In this document: positions 53,344 to 63,817 of the stretch, in pieces
Position numbering within the stretch: the stretch's first letter is position 1
Layout of the letters: the number at the start of each line of letters is the position of its first letter
Assembly (NCBI RefSeq): GCF_018129965.1
Contig: NZ_JAFCKW010000018.1
Location: 1-64,000, forward strand
DNA length: 64,000 bases
DNA from: Bradyrhizobium diazoefficiens
GTDB lineage: Bacteria > Pseudomonadota > Alphaproteobacteria > Rhizobiales > Xanthobacteraceae
Direction of reading: 5' to 3'
The notes under the pieces: model-generated
Seen by the model: the letters and a program-made list of their open reading frames with translations, nothing else
Database searches by the model: none
What the model was told of the DNA's origin: nothing
Translations under genes and position numbers: made by a program

Positions 53344-54744
53344 ATGGCTACCTACGATCTCGTCGTCATCGGCACCGGACCTGGCGGTTATGTCTGCGCG
53401 GTGCGCGCGGCCCAGCTCGGCATGAAAGTCGCCGTCGTGGAAAAGAACGCCACGCTGGGCGGCACCTGCCTCAATGTCGGCTGCATGCCGTCGAAGGCGC
53501 TGCTGCACGCCTCCGAGATGTTCGAGGAAGCCGGGCATTCCTTCGCCAAGATGGGCGTGTCCGTTTCCGCGCCGAAGCTCGAATTGCCGGCGATGATGAA
53601 CTTCAAGCAGCAGGGCATCGACGGCAACGTCAAGGGCGTCGAGTTCCTGATGAAGAAGAACAAGATCGACGTGATCAAGGGCACCGGCAAGATCCTCGGC
53701 ACCGGCAAGGTCGAAGTCGCCGCCGACGGCAAGTCGCAGACGATCGAAACCCGCAGCATCGTGATCGCCACCGGCTCGGACATCGCGCGCCTGAAGGGCA
53801 TCGAGATCGACGAGAAGCGCATCGTGTCGTCCACCGGCGCGCTGTCGCTCGACAAGGTCCCCGGCAAGCTCCTGATCGTCGGCGCCGGCGTGATCGGCCT
53901 CGAACTCGGCTCGGTCTGGCACCGTCTCGGCGCCGACGTCGTCGTGGTCGAATTCCTCGACCGCATCCTGCCCGGCATGGACGGCGAGATCGCCCGGCAA
54001 TTCCAGCGCATCCTCGAGAAGCAGGGCTTTGCGTTCAAGCTAGGAGCCAAGGTCACCGCCGTCGACACCTCGGGCACGACACTGAAGGCGACGGTCGAGC
54101 CCGCCGCAGGCGGCGCCGCCGAGACGCTGGAGGCCGACGTCGTGCTCGTCGCGATCGGCCGCGTGCCCTACACCGATGCGCTCGGCCTGAAGGAAGCCGG
54201 CGTCGCGCTCGACGCGCGCGGCCGCGTGCAGATCGATCCGCACTTCGCCACCAGCCTCAAGGGCGTCTACGCCATCGGCGACGTCGTCGCGGGCCCGATG
54301 CTCGCGCACAAGGCCGAGGATGAAGGCGTCGCGGTCGCGGAAATCATCGCGGGCCAGGCCGGCCACGTGAACTACGACGTGATCCCAGGCGTCGTGTATA
54401 CCAGCCCGGAAGTGGCCTCCGTCGGCAAGACCGAGGAGGAACTGAAGCAGGCCGGTGTGGCTTATACGGTCGGTAAGTTTCCGTTTACCGCCAACGGCCG
54501 CTCCAAGGTCAACCAGACCACCGACGGCTTTGTGAAGATTCTCGCAGATGCGAAGACCGATCGCGTGCTCGGCGTGCACATCATCGGGATCGGGGCCGGA
54601 GAAATGATCCATGAAGCCTGCGTCCTCATGGAATTTGGTGGCAGTGCGGAAGATCTCGCGCGCACCTGCCACGCCCATCCGACCCGCTCCGAGGCCGTCA
54701 AGGAAGCCGCGCTTGCAGTGGGCAAGCGGGCCATCCATATGTAG
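53344..54744 (+). CDS. lpdA: dihydrolipoyl dehydrogenase (E3)
   Basis: Reoxidises the lipoyl groups of E2. 466 residues: FAD motif VVIGTGPGGYVCAV at the N-terminus, redox disulfide C42-C47 in GGTCLNVGCMPS, NAD-binding IVGAGVIGLELGSVW, FAD second motif YAIGDVVAGPMLAHKAEDEG, and the catalytic HAHPTRSEAV at the C-terminus. It follows the SDR by 57 bases and serves OGDH (and possibly other complexes). Confidence 0.98.
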   Translation: MATYDLVVIGTGPGGYVCAVRAAQLGMKVAVVEKNATLGGTCLNVGCMPSKALLHASEMFEEAGHSFAKMGVSVSAPKLELPAMMNFKQQGIDGNVKGVEFLMKKNKIDVIKGTGKILGTGKVEVAADGKSQTIETRSIVIATGSDIARLKGIEIDEKRIVSSTGALSLDKVPGKLLIVGAGVIGLELGSVWHRLGADVVVVEFLDRILPGMDGEIARQFQRILEKQGFAFKLGAKVTAVDTSGTTLKATVEPAAGGAAETLEADVVLVAIGRVPYTDALGLKEAGVALDARGRVQIDPHFATSLKGVYAIGDVVAGPMLAHKAEDEGVAVAEIIAGQAGHVNYDVIPGVVYTSPEVASVGKTEEELKQAGVAYTVGKFPFTANGRSKVNQTTDGFVKILADAKTDRVLGVHIIGIGAGEMIHEACVLMEFGGSAEDLARTCHAHPTRSEAVKEAALAVGKRAIHM

Positions 54745-54778
54745 GCGACGCCCCGAGCCGAATCGGGCGGGACAACAC

Positions 54779-55309
54779 ATGCTGCGCCGCCTCCTTCAAC
54801 CGGTCTGGGTCCTGCTTGCGATCATCTTCCTGATCGAAGCCTGGCTGTGGGACCACCTCGAGCCGATCGTCGCGCGGATTGTCGCCATCATTCCGCTCGC
54901 CCGGTTCAAGCAATGGCTGACGGAGCGCATCGCTGCGTTGTCGCCGGCGATGACGCTGATCGTCTTCGCCGTGCCGATCATCCCGCTGTTTCCGCTCAAG
55001 CTGGTCGGCCTGTATCTGCTCACGCATGAATATTGGGCCAGCGCGATCTTCACCATCCTGTTCGGCAAGATGGTCGGCGTCGGCGTCACCGCCTTCGTGT
55101 TCGACGTCACGCGCGACAAGCTGCTCGAGATGCGCTGGTTCGAGCGGCTCTACGAGTTCGTGCTCAAGCTCCGCGCCAAGGCCGCCGAGCTGGTCGACCC
55201 GATCAAGCGGCGCATCCGCGAGCTGATCTCCGGCAACGGCGAAGGCTGGTCCGCAAGGACGCTCCGCCTTATCCAGCGATTCCGCAAGAGCGTGCACGAA
55301 GCGCGGTGA
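54779..55309 (+). CDS. conserved membrane protein following lpdA
   Basis: 176 residues from the ATG at 54779. Two or three hydrophobic helices (VWVLLAIIFLIEAWLW, MTLIVFAVPIIPLFPLKLVG, FTILFGKMVGVGVTAFVF) followed by a long basic helical tail (LRAKAAELVDPIKRRIRELI). It starts 34 bases after lpdA and is probably the last gene of that unit. No function is known. Confidence 0.82.
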   Translation: MLRRLLQPVWVLLAIIFLIEAWLWDHLEPIVARIVAIIPLARFKQWLTERIAALSPAMTLIVFAVPIIPLFPLKLVGLYLLTHEYWASAIFTILFGKMVGVGVTAFVFDVTRDKLLEMRWFERLYEFVLKLRAKAAELVDPIKRRIRELISGNGEGWSARTLRLIQRFRKSVHEAR

Positions 55310-55331
55310 TCCTTACCGAAATGCCGGTCAC

Positions 55332-55401
55332 GTAGCCCGGATGGAGCGAAGCGCAATCCGGGGCAGCGGCCCCGCATTCCGCTCTGCTTCATGCGGGCTA
55401 C
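55332..55401. repeat. palindromic repeat, family D (long form)
   Basis: GTAGCCCGGATGGAGCGAAG, GCGCAATCCGGGGCAGCGG and CTTCATGCGGGCTAC. The outer arms GTAGCCCG and CGGGCTAC are perfect. It lies between the convergent membrane-protein and DUF4337 genes. Confidence 0.8.
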
Positions 55402-55417
55402 GCGCACGCCACACCCC

Positions 55418-56008
55418 TCAATGCAGATGCAGCAGGTGCGGCCACCACAGGCCGAGCCCGGTCATGAGGATGCCGCCCAGCGTCAGGATGCCGGCGACAT
55501 AGGCCAGCGCGAACATACCGGTGATGATTGTGGCTGACGCCAGCACGATTCCGATCTGGAAGGCGGCCGACGCCAGCTCGAAGTGATGGTATTTTGCGGT
55601 GGCCTCGTCGCGCTCCTCCTCGGCATGCTTGGCCTTCTCGGCGAGCTGCTCGGTGCCTTCGCCGGTCTCGGGCTCGGAGCGGTAGCGCTGCGCGGTCTTG
55701 GTCCAGTCGTCGATCTGCTTCTGCACCACAGCCTTCATGGCGTCGTCGGTGGTGCCGGCCAGCGTCAGCTTACCCTGCTCGGCCGCGGTCGCCACCACGG
55801 TACGGCGGATGCTCTTGGCCTGGAAGAACGCCCAGAGATTGGCGCCCTCGACGTTCTTGCTGATCGATTCGGTCTGGGCGCCCTTGCCGAGCGTCTCGGA
55901 GATTGCCAGGAACAGCGCCAGCACGGCGATCAGCAGTGCGATCTTCTTGTTTTCGCCGGACGCGTGCTCGGCATGCTCCGCATGCTCCATGCTTTCATGT
56001 GCGCTCAT
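55418..56008 (-). CDS. DUF4337 membrane protein
   Basis: 196 residues. His/Glu-rich N-terminus (HESMEHAEHAEHASG), a transmembrane helix (KKIALLIAVLALFLAISETL), a soluble helical middle (about residues 55-140) and two C-terminal hydrophobic stretches (IGIVLASATIITGMFALAYV, LGGILMTGLGLWWPHLLHLH). This is the DUF4337 layout. The His-rich ends could bind metal, but no function is established. Confidence 0.88.
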   Translation of the reverse strand: MSAHESMEHAEHAEHASGENKKIALLIAVLALFLAISETLGKGAQTESISKNVEGANLWAFFQAKSIRRTVVATAAEQGKLTLAGTTDDAMKAVVQKQIDDWTKTAQRYRSEPETGEGTEQLAEKAKHAEEERDEATAKYHHFELASAAFQIGIVLASATIITGMFALAYVAGILTLGGILMTGLGLWWPHLLHLH

Positions 56009-56105
56009 AAATCCCTCCTGCCTCGGTTCCGCAACGATTGACCGAACCGCGCGGCCTGCGCAAGAGGCAACGACGTTGTGACGTCAGTGTGTCACCGCCA
56101 ATTCT

Positions 56106-57071
56106 TCAGCGTCTTGGATGCGCGCTGGCATAGACCTCCAGCAGCCGCTCGGAGTCGATGCCGGTATAGATTTGCGTGGTCGAGAGCGAGGAATGGCCAA
56201 GCAATTCCTGGATCGCGCGCAAATCGCCGCCGCGGGACAACAGATGCGTGGCGAAGGAATGCCGCAGCGCGTGCGGCGTGGCGCTGTCGGGCAGGCCCAG
56301 CGCGCCGCGCAGCCGCTCCATCGCGAGCTGGATGATGCGCGGGCTGAGCGGACCGCCGCGCGCGCCGACGAAGATCGGGCCTTCGGCGGGCAGCGGATAC
56401 GGGCACATCGAAACATACTCCTGCACCAGCGCGAGCACGTTCTGCAGCACCGGCACCATGCGGGTCTTGTTGCCTTTGCCCGTGACCACCAGCACGTCGC
56501 CCTCGCCGGGCCGCGGCACCTCGCGGCGCTTCAGGCCGAGCGCTTCGGAGATGCGCAGTCCCGAGCCATACAGCAGCGCCATCACGGCGGCGTCGCGCGC
56601 CAGAATCCAGCTCTCGCGATCCTCGCCGGCGCGTTCGTCGGCATCCGCGAGGCGCTTTGCCGAGGCCATCGGCAGCGGCTTCGGCAGGCTCTTGGCGACC
56701 TTGGGCGCGCGGATCGCCGACAAGGCGCCGACCTTGCCCTTGCCCTCACGTTCGAGGAAACGGCCGAACGAACGCAGCCCCGCCAGCGCGCGCATCAGGC
56801 TGCGGCCGGCAATGTCGTCGGCGCGGCGCATCGCCATGAAGGCGCGGATGTCGGTGGCTTCGAGGCCGGCGAATCGCTTCAGCGTGACGCGCTCACCCCA
56901 ATGCGCGCACAGGAAATCCAGGCACTGCCGGAGGTCGCGGGCATAGGCCTCCAGCGTCTTCGGCGATAGCCGCCGCTCGGTGCCGAGATGCGTCAGCCAG
57001 CGCGTCATCTGCTGCGCGATGTCGGGATCGGCGCTGGCGAGCTCGATCTGTGGGGCGGCCGCTTTGCTCAT
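56106..57071 (-). CDS. xerC: tyrosine recombinase XerC
   Basis: Resolves chromosome dimers at dif with XerD. 321 residues: a SAM-like core-binding N-terminus (residues 15-105) and a catalytic domain with the complete active site R173, K199, H267, R270, H293 and nucleophile Y302 (IYTGID). It is divergent from priA, 87 bases away. Confidence 0.95.
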   Translation of the reverse strand: MSKAAAPQIELASADPDIAQQMTRWLTHLGTERRLSPKTLEAYARDLRQCLDFLCAHWGERVTLKRFAGLEATDIRAFMAMRRADDIAGRSLMRALAGLRSFGRFLEREGKGKVGALSAIRAPKVAKSLPKPLPMASAKRLADADERAGEDRESWILARDAAVMALLYGSGLRISEALGLKRREVPRPGEGDVLVVTGKGNKTRMVPVLQNVLALVQEYVSMCPYPLPAEGPIFVGARGGPLSPRIIQLAMERLRGALGLPDSATPHALRHSFATHLLSRGGDLRAIQELLGHSSLSTTQIYTGIDSERLLEVYASAHPRR

Positions 57072-57158
57072 GCGCTCTGGACGTGGTGATTCCGCACAGT
57101 ATATCGCATCACACTCGTTTACTGTTCGCTAAGGCTCGCCCGGGGCGTTAGCCTCCCA

Positions 57159-59393
57159 ATGCCTGGTTCCGATTCTCCCTTCATGGATCACACGTCGCGC
57201 AGCAACGCCGCCCACGCCCACGCGACCGGCATGGTCGACGTGCTGGTGCCGGTCGCGCTCGACCAGACCTATTCCTACAAGGTGCCGCGCGGCATGGAGC
57301 TGAAGGCGGGCGATCTCGTCGGCGTGCCGCTGGGGCCCCGCGAGGTGCTCGCCGTGGTCTGGGGAGAGAACGCCAACCCCGATCCGCGCCTGCACAATCG
57401 CCTCAAGGAGGTCAGCGAGAAGCTCGACGTTCCGCCTCTGAAGCCCGAGTTGCGCGCGGTCGTCGACTGGGTCGCCAATTACACGCTGAGCCCGCGCGGC
57501 ATGGTGCTGCGCATGTGTCTGCGCATGGGCGAGAATCTCGGCCCCGAGCGGACGCGCGCCGGCGTGCGCCTGGTCGGCGATCCCCCGCGGCGGCTGACGC
57601 CGGCGCGGCAGCGGCTGCTCGAGGGGCTGTCGGACCGACTGCTGCACGGCAAGTCCGAGGCCGCCAAGGCGGCAGGGGTCTCGATCGGCGTGATCGACGG
57701 CCTCGTCGACGAGGGCACGCTCACGGTCGAGCCGATGCCGCCGCCGCCGCCGCCGCCGGCCCCCGATCCGGAGTTCGGCCGGCCGGATTTCTCGCCGCTG
57801 CAGCGCGCCGGCGTCGATGCCATGCGCGCGCTCGCCGCCAACGGCAGCTTCCATGTCGCGCTACTCGACGGCGTCACCGGCTCGGGCAAGACCGAGGTCT
57901 ATTTCGAGGCCGTTGCCGAGACGATCCGCCGCGGCCGGCAGTCGTTGATCCTGATGCCGGAGATCGCGCTCACCGGCCAGTTTCTCGACCGCTTCGCGCA
58001 GCGCTTCGGCGTTCGCCCGATCGAATGGCATTCGGAGCTGACGCCGCGCACCCGCGCGCGCAACTGGGCGGCGATCTCGGAGGGCTCAGCGCCGGTCGTG
58101 GTCGGCGCGCGCTCGGCGCTGTTCCTGCCTTACGCCAATCTCGGCCTCATCGTCGTCGATGAAGAGCACGATCAGGCCTACAAGCAGGACGAGGGCGTGC
58201 ATTATCACGCCCGCGACATGGCGGTGGTGCGCGCGCATATCGCAAAGATCCCGATCGTGCTGGCCTCGGCGACGCCCTCGGTCGAATCCGAGGTCAACGC
58301 GCGCAAGAACCGCTATCAGCGCATCGCGCTGCCCTCGCGCTTCGGCGGCCAGCACATGCCGCATATCGAGGCCATCGACATGCGCCGCGAGCCGCCCGCG
58401 CGCGGCCGCTTCATCTCGCCGCGCCTGGCCGCCGAGATCCGGACCGCGATCGAAAAGCGCGAGCAGGCGCTGCTGTTCCTCAATCGCCGCGGCTACGCGC
58501 CGCTGACGCTGTGCCGCTCCTGCGGCCATCGCTTCGCCTGCACCATCTGCGATGCCTGGCTGGTCGATCATCGCTTTCGCCAGCGGCTGGTCTGTCACCA
58601 TTGCGGCTTCTCGATGCCGCGTCCGCATACTTGCCCGCATTGCGCGGCCGAGGAGTCGCTGGTCGCCGTCGGGCCCGGCGTCGAGCGCCTGCAGGAAGAG
58701 GCGGCCGCGCTGTTTCCGGACGCGCGCACCATGGTGCTGTCGAGCGATCTCATCACCTCGATCGAGACGATGCGCTCCGAACTCAACGAGATTGCCGAAG
58801 GCCGTGTCGACATCATCATCGGCACGCAGCTCGTGGCCAAGGGCCACAACTTTCCGCGACTCAATCTGGTCGGCGTGGTCGACGCGGATCTCGGCCTGTC
58901 CAACGGCGATCCCAGGGCGTCGGAACGCACCTGGCAATTGCTCAACCAGGTGATCGGCCGCGCCGGCCGCGAGCAGGGCCGCGGCGTCGGCTATCTCCAG
59001 ACCCATCAGCCCGATCATCCCGTGATGAAGGCGCTGATCGCCTGCGACCGCGAGGCCTTCTACGACAGCGAGATCGATTTGCGCGAGCGCACGCTCTATC
59101 CGCCGTTCGGCCGGCTCGCGAGCCTGATCATCTCCGCCGGCGACCGCCCGAGCGCCGAAGGCTTTGGCCGCCGCCTCGTTGCGCTCGCGCCGCGCGACGA
59201 GCGCGTGGTGGTGCTGGGGCCGGCGGAAGCCCCGCTTGCGGTCATCAAGGGCCGCTACCGCTTCCGCATCCTCTTGAAATCGGCGCGCGGCTTCGACCTG
59301 TCGGATTATTTGCGCAACTGGCTCGCGGTGTGCCCGAAGCCGAAGGGCAACCAAAAGCTCGAAGTGGACGTCGATCCGCAGAGCTTTTTGTAG
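57159..59393 (+). CDS. priA: primosomal protein N' (replication restart helicase)
   Basis: A DEAH-box 3'-5' helicase that reloads the replisome at stalled forks. 744 residues: N-terminal DNA-binding part, a proline run (194-202), Walker A GVTGSGKT (238-245), DEEHDQAYKQ box, a zinc module with eight Cys (LCRSCGHRFACTICDAW, VCHHCG, HTCPHCA) and a helicase C domain (GTQLVAKGHNFPRLNLVGVV, QVIGRAGREQGRG). ATG 57183 is an alternative start. Confidence 0.96.
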   Translation: MPGSDSPFMDHTSRSNAAHAHATGMVDVLVPVALDQTYSYKVPRGMELKAGDLVGVPLGPREVLAVVWGENANPDPRLHNRLKEVSEKLDVPPLKPELRAVVDWVANYTLSPRGMVLRMCLRMGENLGPERTRAGVRLVGDPPRRLTPARQRLLEGLSDRLLHGKSEAAKAAGVSIGVIDGLVDEGTLTVEPMPPPPPPPAPDPEFGRPDFSPLQRAGVDAMRALAANGSFHVALLDGVTGSGKTEVYFEAVAETIRRGRQSLILMPEIALTGQFLDRFAQRFGVRPIEWHSELTPRTRARNWAAISEGSAPVVVGARSALFLPYANLGLIVVDEEHDQAYKQDEGVHYHARDMAVVRAHIAKIPIVLASATPSVESEVNARKNRYQRIALPSRFGGQHMPHIEAIDMRREPPARGRFISPRLAAEIRTAIEKREQALLFLNRRGYAPLTLCRSCGHRFACTICDAWLVDHRFRQRLVCHHCGFSMPRPHTCPHCAAEESLVAVGPGVERLQEEAAALFPDARTMVLSSDLITSIETMRSELNEIAEGRVDIIIGTQLVAKGHNFPRLNLVGVVDADLGLSNGDPRASERTWQLLNQVIGRAGREQGRGVGYLQTHQPDHPVMKALIACDREAFYDSEIDLRERTLYPPFGRLASLIISAGDRPSAEGFGRRLVALAPRDERVVVLGPAEAPLAVIKGRYRFRILLKSARGFDLSDYLRNWLAVCPKPKGNQKLEVDVDPQSFL

Positions 59394-59400
59394 CCTCGCT

Positions 59401-59465
59401 GTCATTCCGGGGCGCGCGCAGCGCGAGCCCGGAATCCATTTCACCGCAGACTCTGCCGGAATGAC
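59401..59465. repeat. short palindromic repeat, family F-like
   Basis: GTCATTCCGGGGCGCGCGCA, GCGAGCCCGGAATCC and CTGCCGGAATGAC. The outer GTCATTCCGG / CCGGAATGAC arms are perfect. It lies between the convergent priA and rlpA genes. Confidence 0.75.
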
Positions 59466-59470
59466 GGCGC

Positions 59471-59503
59471 AAAAAGCCCGCCGTCCCCCAAGACGGCGGG
59501 CTT
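59471..59503 (-). terminator. rlpA Rho-independent terminator
   Basis: AAGCCCGCCGT and ACGGCGGGCTT (59474-59484 and 59493-59503) form an 11-bp stem, followed on the minus strand by TTTTTGCG. It lies 20 bases beyond the rlpA stop. Confidence 0.88.
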
Positions 59504-59523
59504 ATGTCAACGCGTCGCGTGCG

Positions 59524-60012
59524 TTACGAGATGACTTCCGCGGTGACGCGGCCGACGCCGGCGCCGGTGAGGCCGATGGCGCGGGCGGCACCCGTGGAGA
59601 GGTCGAGGACACGGCCGCGCACGAACGGGCCACGGTCATTGATCGTGACGATGACGCTCGAGCTGCCATGGGTGACGCGCAGCTTGGTGCCGAACGGCAG
59701 CGAACGGTGCGCCGCGGTCATGGCATTCTGGTTGAAGCGCTGGCCCGACGCGGTCTTGCTGCCGGACTCGTTGCCGTAGAACGAAGCCATGCCGGAGAAG
59801 CTGCGTCCGGTGCCGGACGACGGCGTCATCGATGCATTGGCGTTGCGCCAATCCGAGCCGGAATCCTTCTGGGCCTGGTGGTGATGATACCTGTGATGCC
59901 TGGATTTGGCGGAAGCTTCGGTGGCAGTCCCACCGACAATGAGAGTTGCGGCAACGAAAGCGATTGCCGTACGCGGCTGGGTCACAGAGCCCAGCGTCTT
60001 CAAAGACAGCAT
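59524..60012 (-). CDS. rlpA: RlpA-like double-psi beta-barrel protein
   Basis: A 162-residue secreted septal-ring-type lytic transglycosylase relative. A signal peptide (residues 1-36, ending ATEASA) has no lipobox Cys, so it is not a lipoprotein. The DPBB domain (about 75-160) shows GMASFYGNESGSKTASGQRF, SLPFGTKLRVTH and INDRGPFVRGRVLDLS, with the conserved catalytic-type Asp in NDRGPF. It lacks the C-terminal SPOR domain of E. coli RlpA. A CtrA-type box lies about 180 bases upstream. Confidence 0.9.
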   Translation of the reverse strand: MLSLKTLGSVTQPRTAIAFVAATLIVGGTATEASAKSRHHRYHHHQAQKDSGSDWRNANASMTPSSGTGRSFSGMASFYGNESGSKTASGQRFNQNAMTAAHRSLPFGTKLRVTHGSSSVIVTINDRGPFVRGRVLDLSTGAARAIGLTGAGVGRVTAEVIS

Positions 60013-60649
60013 TTAGTGGTCCCTAAGCTAGTATTGCCACATATGTGGCCAGTGGAGCCCCCATCGGTTTGTGAGCGGGTTGGCGTTTCGTTGCGCAATG
60101 AGGCATGAATTGGGCAGTAGTTCTGCTATGTGTCGTGATGAAACATCTTGTGACCTTTTCCGATATTCGGGCGATATTCCGTAATCTTCCATTTTAATGA
60201 TTCGTTAACTACAGCTTTACTTGCGATTACTGTAAAACGAAGTCATCGCTTCCGACGTTTAGAATTCGGTAAGTATTCGGCAGCGCCCCCGCCAAGGGCG
60301 TATTCACGGCTCAGCGAGTCGTGTTCATGGCCGCTATGCGCTGAGAGCAGGAACGAAAGGCGCAGGCCGGCGCCATGTCGCGCTCGGCAATTCCGCGGCG
60401 TGGCAGGTCAGGCGGTGAACACCGGGCCGTGCGACGAAGTGGCGAGAAACAGCCAAGCCTTTAAGTTGCCGTCATGTTGCACGTGCGCGCCTGCTATGTT
60501 AGCAAAGCCGCGATTTTACGGGCCCGGCACACCTCCCGTGTCGGCTAAAAATCGAAGTTCCGCTTGAATTCCAAGGGCTTGGATCGCTAGGCGCCGGTTT
60601 GTGGCGACGGTTTTTCCCTTGCGAGTTTGACAGCAAAAAGAGCGCGTCT
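60013..60649. other. long intergenic region between rlpA and atpH
   Basis: A 637-base gap without a credible gene. The first half, to about 60270, is AT-richer than the rest of the window and holds the CtrA-type box. The second half is GC-rich; near the atp operon it has a CGATTTT / AAAATCG inverted repeat (60511-60517 and 60548-60554) that could fold in the atpH leader. Promoters for both divergent genes must lie here, but I cannot assign -35/-10 pairs with confidence. Confidence 0.5.
60194..60209. promoter_or_regulatory. CtrA-type box TTAA-N7-TTAAC containing a CcrM site
   Basis: TTAA (60194-60197), seven bases, TTAAC (60205-60209): an exact match to the full CtrA consensus. The spacer contains GATTC (60199-60203), a GANTC methylation site for CcrM. 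The box is 182 bases from the rlpA start and 440 bases from atpH, so rlpA is the more likely target. Inference from motif only. Confidence 0.55.
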
Positions 60650-61209
60650 GTGGCTGCAGAAGATACGTCCGTTTCAGGTGTGTCCGGTCGTTATGCAACG
60701 GCCTTGTTTGAACTGGCCCGGGACCAGAAAGTGGTCGACGAGGTCAGGGCCGATCTCGAAAAATTCGAGGGCCTTCTGAACGAAAGCGCCGATCTCAGGC
60801 GTCTCGTCCGCAGCCCGGTGTTCGCGGCCGAGGCCCAGTCCAGGGCCCTTTCGGCGGTGCTGGACAAGGCCGGTATCGCCGGCATCTCCGCCAATTTCCT
60901 GCGCGTGCTGACCGCCAACCGCCGCCTGTTCGTGGTGGCCGACGTCATTCGCGCCTATCGCGCCCTGGTCGCCCGGTTCAAGGGCGAGGCGACGGCCGAC
61001 GTCACTGTGGCGGAGGCGCTTTCGGACAAGAATCTCGACGCCCTCAAGGTTGCCCTGAAGTCGGTGACCGGCAAGGACGTCGCGCTCAACGTGAAGGTCG
61101 ATCCCTCAATCATCGGTGGCCTCGTGGTCAAGCTTGGCAGCCGCATGATCGATAGTTCGCTTCGCACCAAACTCAATTCGATCAAGCACGCGATGAAAGA
61201 GGCAGGCTG

Positions 61210-61210
<1 letters not shown>
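60650..61210 (+). CDS. atpH: ATP synthase F1 delta subunit
   Basis: Peripheral-stalk subunit joining F1 to Fo. Best start is a GTG at 60650 (AAEDTSVSGVSGRYATALFE), giving 186 residues, the normal size; an upstream TTG would add non-conserved residues. The N-terminal GRYATALFELARDQKVVDEV and C-terminal VKVDPSIIGGLVVKLGSRMI are diagnostic. Its stop overlaps the atpA start by one base. Fo genes are not adjacent, as is usual in alphaproteobacteria. Confidence 0.96.
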
Positions 61211-62739
<1,529 letters not shown>

Positions 62740-62749
62740 CTAAGGAGCC

Positions 62750-62833
62750 GTCATGGCCGGGCTTGTCCCGGCCATCCACGAATTGACTCGTGGAGACAAG
62801 TGCGTGGATGCCCGGGGCAAGCCCGGGCATGAC
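62750..62833. repeat. palindromic repeat, family B, inside the atp operon
   Basis: GTCATGGCCGGGCTTGTCCC with GGCCATCCACG on the left; CGTGGATGCCCGGGGC with AAGCCCGGGCATGAC on the right. It begins 11 bases after the atpA stop and ends 54 bases before the atpG start. It leaves an open in-frame extension upstream of atpG. Confidence 0.88.
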
Positions 62834-62887
62834 GGGAGAGATAGGGTCGCGGTCTCGCCAAAGGCGAACCGCCGGGGTGAACGAAGA

Positions 62888-63763
62888 ATGGCGTCTCTTA
62901 AAGACATGCGCGTCCGCATCGCCTCCACCAAGGCGACGCAAAAGATCACCAAGGCGATGCAGATGGTTGCTGCGTCCCGGTTGCGCCGTGCCCAGCAGGC
63001 GGCCGAGGCGGCCCGGCCCTATGCCGACAAGATGAGCGCGGTGATCTCCAACATCGCTGCCGCCGCGGCGGGTTCGCCCGGCGCACCGGCGCTGCTCGCC
63101 GGCACCGGCAAGGCCCAGGTTCACCTGCTGCTGGTCTGCACCGGCGAGCGCGGACTGTCCGGCGCCTTCAACTCCTCGATCGTGCGTCTGGCCCGCGACC
63201 GCGCCCAGGCGCTGATGGCGCAGGGCAAGGACGTGAAATTCTTCTGCGTCGGCCGCAAGGGCTACGAGCAGCTCCGCCGCCTGTTCGACAAGCAGATCGT
63301 CGAGCATCTCGACCTGCGCAGCGTTCGCCAGCTCGGCTTCGTCAACGCCGAGGACATTGCGAAGAAGGTTCTGGCCCGTTTCGACAACGGCGAGTTCGAC
63401 GTCTGCACGCTGTTCTACGCCCAGTTCAAATCGGTGATCGCCCAGGTCCCGACCGCGCAGCAGATCATTCCGCTGATCGTGGAAGACAAGGCGGCGAATG
63501 CGCCGGCGACCTCCTACGAATACGAGCCGGAGGAAGACGAACTCCTCTCCCGCCTGTTGCCGCGCAACATCGCGGTGCAGATCTTCCGTGCGCTGCTGGA
63601 GAACAACGCTTCGTTCTACGGCGCGCAGATGAGCTCGATGGACAACGCCACGCGCAACGCGGGTGAAATGATTCGCAAGCAAACCCAGATCTACAACCGA
63701 ACCCGTCAAGCCCAGATCACCAAGGAGCTGATCGAGATCATCTCCGGCGCCGAGGCGGTCTGA
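62888..63763 (+). CDS. atpG: ATP synthase F1 gamma subunit
   Basis: The rotor shaft. The ATG at 62888 (ASLKDMRVRIASTKATQKIT) gives 291 residues; the 45 in-frame codons upstream encode translated repeat DNA and should not be included. The C-terminal MSSMDNATRNAGEMIRKQTQ and QITKELIEIISGAEA helices are the conserved coiled coil. The gap from atpA (148 bases) is enlarged by the family B repeat. Confidence 0.97.
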   Translation: MASLKDMRVRIASTKATQKITKAMQMVAASRLRRAQQAAEAARPYADKMSAVISNIAAAAAGSPGAPALLAGTGKAQVHLLLVCTGERGLSGAFNSSIVRLARDRAQALMAQGKDVKFFCVGRKGYEQLRRLFDKQIVEHLDLRSVRQLGFVNAEDIAKKVLARFDNGEFDVCTLFYAQFKSVIAQVPTAQQIIPLIVEDKAANAPATSYEYEPEEDELLSRLLPRNIAVQIFRALLENNASFYGAQMSSMDNATRNAGEMIRKQTQIYNRTRQAQITKELIEIISGAEAV

Positions 63764-63817
63764 CGCTCAAACCAAACGACGGTCGTTCAAGTACAGAATT
63801 TCGAAGGAGAGCTAATC

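Noticed and set aside
60290..60480. Possible 4.5S SRP RNA or other known RNA in the rlpA-atpH gap
   Set aside because: A GGTCAGGC-like stretch is present, but the diagnostic GGAAG/GCAGCC asymmetric loop of SRP RNA is missing and no terminator follows.
62753..62887. N-terminal 45-codon extension of atpG
   Set aside because: The extension is translated family B repeat; the conserved gamma-subunit N-terminus begins at 62888.
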